Assembly (NCBI GenBank): GCA_903934745.1
Contig: CAIZOZ010000441.1
Coordinates: 1-9,130, forward strand
Direction of reading: 5' to 3'
DNA length: 9,130 nucleotides
From: an uncultured cyanobacterium
GTDB lineage: Bacteria; Cyanobacteriota; Cyanobacteriia; PCC-6307; Cyanobiaceae
How positions within the stretch are numbered: position 1 is the first letter of the stretch; every line of letters starts with the position of its first letter. The position numbers were made by a program, and so were the translations under genes. Under the pieces are notes generated by a model. The model saw only the letters and a list, made by a program, of their open reading frames with translations. It did no database searches and was not told the origin of the DNA. Below, piece after piece: positions 7,401 through 9,130 of this stretch.

Positions 7401-8239
7401 CCGGAGCCCATCAACACCAGCAACCGCTCAGCGTCGGCGGGCCCCACGTACTCATAGGGCTGATAAGCGCGGCCGGTGAGGGCGGCAAAGGCCGCCATCG
7501 CCTCCTGCACCTGGGCCGGGAAGGCCTCGATGAAGCGGTTCACCGATTCCCTGCCCTGGAAGTAGGTGTCCGGGTTCTGGGCGGTGCCGCGCAGCACCGG
7601 ATGCTCCGGGCTCAGGGCCCGGCGGCGATGCTCCTCGATCCGCTCGATCGGCAGCAGCTGCTGCAACACCGCATCGGGGATCGCCGCCACCTTCTGGATT
7701 TCGTGGGAGGTGCGGAAGCCGTCGAACATGTGCACGGTGGGCAGGCGCCCGTTGAAGCTGGCCCGGGTGGCGATGGCGGCGAAGTCGCCGGCCTCCTGCA
7801 CCGAGGCGGAACAGAGCACGGCGCAGCCCGTACCCCGCACCGCCATCACATCGCCGTGATCGCCGAAGATCGACAGCCCCTGGGCCGCCAGCGCCCGGGA
7901 GGCCACCTGCAGCACCACCGGCGTCAACTCCCCCGCCCACTTGTAGAGGTTGGGGATCATCAGCAGCAGCCCCTGGCTGGCGGTGAAGGTGGTGGTCAGC
8001 GACCCCACCTGCAGCGCCCCGTGCACAGCGCCGGCAGCGCCGCCTTCACTCTGCAGTTGCACCACCGCCGGCACCGTGCCCCAGAGGTTGGGACGCCCCT
8101 CGGCGCTCCAGGCGTCGGCCCATTCCCCCATCGGTGAGGCGGGGGTGATCGGGTAGATGGCGATCACCTCATTGAGGCGATAGGCCACGCGGGCCACGGC
8201 CTCGTTGCCGTCCATCGTCACCAGCGTCGCGCCGGTCAT
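4496..8239 (-). CDS. nifJ: Pyruvate:ferredoxin (flavodoxin) oxidoreductase NifJ
   Basis: Converts pyruvate and CoA to acetyl-CoA and CO2, passing electrons to ferredoxin or flavodoxin; cytoplasmic and O2-sensitive. Residues are numbered from the TTG at 8245, two codons before the chosen ATG. The order is pyruvate-binding domain with YPITPASPMGEWADAW (31-46) and SRALAAQG (116-123), then a transketolase-C-like domain (about 260-390). The gamma domain follows with YGLGSDGTVGGNKSTIKIIGEG (455-476), then EKR (708-710). Two 4Fe-4S motifs come next (Cys724/727/730/734 and Cys780/783/786/790). The TPP domain ends the chain with GACGGCGETPY (852-862), Cys882, GDGWAYDIG (1039-1047), YSNTGGQMS (1071-1079) and Cys1148. 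All cluster cysteines and TPP residues are present. The protein is 1247 residues, roughly 50 longer than usual, because of repeat-rich linkers near 391-406 and 935-965. ATG at 8239 gives the family N-terminus (MTGATLVTMDGNEAV); no clear Shine-Dalgarno is seen. Confidence 0.97.
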   Translation of the reverse strand: MTGATLVTMDGNEAVARVAYRLNEVIAIYPITPASPMGEWADAWSAEGRPNLWGTVPAVVQLQSEGGAAGAVHGALQVGSLTTTFTASQGLLLMIPNLYKWAGELTPVVLQVASRALAAQGLSIFGDHGDVMAVRGTGCAVLCSASVQEAGDFAAIATRASFNGRLPTVHMFDGFRTSHEIQKVAAIPDAVLQQLLPIERIEEHRRRALSPEHPVLRGTAQNPDTYFQGRESVNRFIEAFPAQVQEAMAAFAALTGRAYQPYEYVGPADAERLLVLMGSGCETAAETLELLQAAGERVGLLKVRLFRPFAAALFVAALPASVGAIAVLDRCKEPGAVGEPLYLEVVAALAEAWPERHPHRPLPQVLGGRYGLASKEFTPAMVKAVCDHLLGCLEPVACLEPADGQDLRARRPLNHFSVGIDDDVTFRSLPLDPGFRPEGTGAGDAGQVRAIVYGLGSDGTVGGNKSTIKIIGEGTELFVQAYFVYDSKKSGSMTVSHLRFGPRPIRSTYLVQRPTLVACHQWDFVDRLDLTAGLVEGGTLLFNSPFDGPESWRRLPAPLRAAIRAKQLDVWVINAYRVAREAGMGPHINTVMQVCFFAVSGVLPRPEAIERIRASIRHTYGAKGEAVVAMNLRAVETTLEHLARLDWRSLAEPLPALEAVSADPLATAPAFVREVIGPLLQRKGDELPVSAIPCDGTWPTGTARWEKRNIAENVPLWESDLCVQCGKCVLVCPHAVIRAKVVSPEALATAPEGFRQAAARDPDFAGQAFTLQVSAEDCTGCSLCVEVCPARDRSEPRRKAINMVPQRPLREQSRRDWAYFEALPEVPRAALNLHKIGQQQLQQPLFEFSGACGGCGETPYLKLISQLFGDRLLVANATGCSSIYGGNLPTTPWSRNLEGRGPAWSNSLFEDNAEFGFGMRVGLDQQRQMALELLALLAQPAAADAQALVPQALVPQALVLAIANADQSDEAGIVEQRQRVVELKRLLRHGLEGAERVAELNSVAGSNTAAVWPGSAAARLLALADALVKTSVWLVGGDGWAYDIGFGGLDHVLASGRDVNALVLDTEVYSNTGGQMSKATPRGAVAKFATAGKAAPKKDLGLMAMTYGTVYVASVAMGARDEHTVRAFLEAESYPGPSLILAYSHCIAHGIDMSQGMAQQKLAVDSGRWLLYRYDPRRQERGENPLQLDVKAPKRPLAEALASENRFRMLGYSQPQRARQLAAQAQLELDRRWALYRALAAQPAVPS
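5351..5360. repeat. HIP1 palindrome inside nifJ
   Basis: Second perfect GGCGATCGCC in the window, in-frame in nifJ (encoding Ala-Ile-Ala) and only 2 bp from the 15-bp tandem repeat that follows. It supports a cyanobacterial origin. Confidence 0.7.
5363..5407. repeat. Three 15-bp tandem units in-frame in nifJ
   Basis: Three consecutive units start CACCAGTGCCTG, CACCAGTGCCTG and CACCAGCGCCTG (plus strand, at 5363, 5378 and 5393), differing at only a few positions. In NifJ they encode the pentapeptide series QALVP-QALVP-QALVL (about residues 948-962). This lies in a linker between the distal part of the cluster region and the TPP-binding core, and lengthens it without shifting the frame. Confidence 0.85.
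7036..7067. repeat. 18-bp direct repeat in-frame in nifJ
   Basis: CCGGTTCAAGGCAG occurs at 7036-7049 and again at 7054-7067, a period of 18 bp. On the coding strand it gives CLEPVA followed by CLEPAD (about NifJ residues 394-405), in the linker between the second domain and the gamma domain. It appears to be a recent in-frame duplication. Confidence 0.8.
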
Positions 8240-8250
8240 GGGCAAGAACC

Positions 8251-8261
8251 CCGCTCAGCGG
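8251..8261. repeat. Copy of palindrome CCGCTCAGCGG in the nifJ leader
   Basis: CCGCTCAGCGG is an inverted repeat with a single central base. It lies 12-22 nt upstream of the nifJ ATG on the minus strand. The same 11-mer occurs at 1276-1286 and 1291-1301 in the hemN/hypE spacer. I saw no other exact copy within genes of this window. Its role is unknown. Confidence 0.6.
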
Positions 8262-8274
8262 CATGGCCATTGGT

Positions 8275-8280
8275 TTTATA
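8275..8280 (-). promoter_or_regulatory. Possible -10 element upstream of nifJ
   Basis: Minus-strand TATAAA in the only AT-rich patch of the 113-bp hypC-nifJ spacer, about 35 nt before the nifJ ATG. No convincing -35 hexamer is found at normal spacing. An internal promoter that would let nifJ be expressed apart from hypFC is therefore only a suggestion. Confidence 0.3.
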
Positions 8281-8304
8281 GGCAGGCTGGCTGCGCCGCA
8301 CCCG

Positions 8305-8356
8305 GTGTCGTAACGGGCCGTGTCGTAGCGGGCAGTGTCATAGCGGGCAGTGTCAT
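8305..8356. repeat. 15-bp tandem repeat after hypC
   Basis: Units begin at 8305, 8320 and 8335 (GTGTCGTAACGGGCC, GTGTCGTAGCGGGCA, GTGTCATAGCGGGCA), with a partial fourth at 8350 that runs into the end of hypC. Its TCA at 8353-8355 is the complement of the hypC stop codon. The period is a multiple of three. In the hypC frame the unit starting at 8335 carries a second TGA (8338-8340), so hypC translation is doubly closed. It fills about half of the spacer to nifJ. Confidence 0.85.
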
Positions 8357-8628
8357 CGGGTCCAGGCCAGTGCTTCGTCCGCCTCGATCACCGACAGGGC
8401 AAAACCCACATGCACCAGCACCCGGTCCCCCACCCGAGCCTGGGGCAGGCAGGCGAGGCTCACCTGCTGGCGCACACCACCGAAATCCACCTCGGCGACG
8501 CGCCAGAGGGGATCGGCAGCGGCGAGCGGCAGGGACGGAGCGCCAGCGACGCCGCTGGCGCCGGCAGCGCTCCCCAGGGGCTGATGCTCCGTGATCGCCA
8601 GAATCTCGCCGGATACGGCCAGGCACAT
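8353..8628 (-). CDS. hypC: Hydrogenase maturation chaperone HypC, with an Ala/Gly-rich insert
   Basis: Small chaperone (HypC/HybG/HupF family) that binds HypD and then the hydrogenase large-subunit precursor, delivering the Fe(CN)2CO unit. The 91-residue product starts MCLAVSGEIL, with the essential Cys2 directly after the initiator Met. It continues with AEVDFGGVRQQVSL (45-58), ARVGDRVLVHVGFALSVI (64-81) including the conserved His73, and EADEA near the end. The family is normally about 75-80 residues. The extra length is an Ala/Gly/Ser/Pro-rich stretch at about residues 15-40 between the first and second beta strands. Position 6-7 reads SG where PG is usual. ATG at 8628 is the only start that gives Cys2; no clear Shine-Dalgarno precedes it. 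It begins 24 nt after the hypF stop and is followed by a repeat-rich 113-nt gap before nifJ. Confidence 0.93.
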   Translation of the reverse strand: MCLAVSGEILAITEHQPLGSAAGASGVAGAPSLPLAAADPLWRVAEVDFGGVRQQVSLACLPQARVGDRVLVHVGFALSVIEADEALAWTR

Positions 8629-8652
8629 GCAGGGGGGCTTGGGCGTGGGGAT

Positions 8653-9130
8653 CTACAGAGAGTCTCTAGCCAATCCCCGCCGCACCGCCCACACCTGGCC
8701 CAGGGCCAGGCCGCCGTCGTTGCCAGGCACCTGCTGCGACCACCAGGGCTGCAGGCCCCGGCGCCGCAGACCGGCGCTGGTGGCCTCCAACAGCAGACGG
8801 TTCTGGAAACAGCCCCCCGCCAGGGCCACCCGGCGTTGATCAGCGGCGAGGCCGAGCCGATCGGCCCAGGCCGCCAGGGCCGTGGCCAGCCCCTCCGCCA
8901 GATCGCCATGAAAACGAGCCGCCACCACGTCCACGGGCGCCCCAGCCGCCACCGCCTCCAGCAGCCGCAGCAGCAGCGGCACCCAATCGAGTTGCCAACA
9001 GCCTGAACCCGCCGGCGGGGGAAGCAGCGGCAGCGGATCGGCGCCGGACGGCGGCAACACCCCAGGCTGGGGCCAGCGGCAGGCGGCAGCCCGGGCCGCG
9101 GCCCCCTGCAGCCGCAGGCCTCCCTCGCCC
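8653..9130 (-). CDS. hypF: Hydrogenase maturation carbamoyltransferase HypF (C-terminal part)
   Basis: HypF makes carbamoyl-adenylate from carbamoyl phosphate and ATP and transfers the carbamoyl group to the HypE C-terminal Cys. Only the last 159 residues or so are in the window. The frame is open through base 9130 without a stop, so the GTG at 9060 is internal. The visible part belongs to the Kae1-like carbamoyltransferase domain. It opens with GEGGLRLQGAAARAA (compare the EG-x-A-A-x-x-LE-ALA region of other HypF proteins), then VDVVAARFHGDLAEGLA with the conserved FH, VALAGGCFQNRLLLE, and the terminal VPGNDGGLALGQVW block. The acylphosphatase, zinc-finger and YrdC domains expected upstream lie outside the window. 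It ends with TAG at 8653-8655, 24 nt before hypC. Confidence 0.93.
   Translation of the reverse strand, partial: GEGGLRLQGAAARAAACRWPQPGVLPPSGADPLPLLPPPAGSGCWQLDWVPLLLRLLEAVAAGAPVDVVAARFHGDLAEGLATALAAWADRLGLAADQRRVALAGGCFQNRLLLEATSAGLRRRGLQPWWSQQVPGNDGGLALGQVWAVRRGLARDSL

Noticed and set aside
5273..8137. A 954-codon plus-strand open frame opposite nifJ, plus a 664-codon frame (1510-3504) opposite hypE/hypD
   Set aside because: Their products are low-complexity, rich in Gln, His, Arg and Gly, with no recognisable domain. They mirror the codon bias of well-identified genes on the other strand, as expected in high-GC DNA.
8168..8270. Short upstream frame starting at ATG 8270 (minus) and overlapping the nifJ start
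   Set aside because: It has no Shine-Dalgarno, its peptide has no conserved features, and it arises naturally from the ATGGCCAT palindrome. A leader-peptide role cannot be supported from sequence alone.
8240..8352. An NtcA-type site (GTA-N8-TAC) or FNR-type operator before nifJ
   Set aside because: Neither pattern was found. The TAC and GTA triplets come from the tandem repeat and have the wrong spacing and orientation.
8276..8626. Minus-strand frame of 116 codons overlapping hypC, with a repeated MTLPA-like ending
   Set aside because: It covers hypC in another frame. The apparent peptide repeat is just the 15-bp DNA tandem repeat translated, and HypC itself has clear family motifs.
8653..9060. 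A separate small gene starting at GTG 9060
   Set aside because: The frame stays open to the window edge and the upstream residues (GEGGLRLQGAAARAA) fit HypF, so this is the tail of a larger hypF.

Overview
The window is very GC-rich (about two thirds by eye) and densely coding. Six genes lie on the minus strand in the order hypF (partial), hypC, nifJ, a dihydroorotate-dehydrogenase-like gene, hypD and hypE. A convergent plus-strand hemN, also partial, meets hypE at the left. The gene families, the nifJ/DHOD-like pairing and two perfect copies of the cyanobacterial HIP1 decamer (GGCGATCGCC) point to a high-GC unicellular cyanobacterium of the Cyanobium/Synechococcus type. This is an inference. 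No hydrogenase structural gene, photosystem gene or RNA gene is present to confirm it.

Layout. Positions 1-1264 (+): oxygen-independent coproporphyrinogen III oxidase (HemN), missing about 30 N-terminal residues beyond the left edge. Positions 1265-1311: a short convergent spacer made of three 15-bp units, each a tiny GC-rich inverted repeat. Positions 1312-3468 (-): hypE and hypD, for assembly of the [NiFe]-hydrogenase Fe(CN)2CO ligands. Positions 3462-4490 (-): a flavin TIM-barrel protein related to dihydroorotate dehydrogenase but lacking the canonical catalytic Cys motif. Positions 4496-8239 (-): full-length pyruvate:ferredoxin/flavodoxin oxidoreductase (NifJ). Positions 8240-8352: a 113-bp spacer with a 15-bp tandem repeat, a possible -10 element and another copy of a short palindrome. 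Positions 8353-8628 (-): hypC. Positions 8653-9130 (-): the C-terminal end of hypF, running off the right edge.

How the genes work together. HypF makes and transfers a carbamoyl group to the C-terminal Cys of HypE, which turns it into a thiocyanate. HypC and HypD form the scaffold on which the Fe(CN)2CO unit is built for the hydrogenase large subunit. NifJ oxidises pyruvate to acetyl-CoA and reduces ferredoxin or flavodoxin, a plausible electron source for a bidirectional hydrogenase. HemN makes protoporphyrinogen precursors without O2. The region therefore reads as a low-oxygen or fermentation locus. The unusual points are that nifJ and the DHOD-like gene sit inside a hyp operon with overlapping or nearly overlapping ends, and that short tandem repeats of 15 or 18 bp recur both between genes and in-frame within nifJ. 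All main genes belong to known families. The least understood component is the DHOD-like protein.
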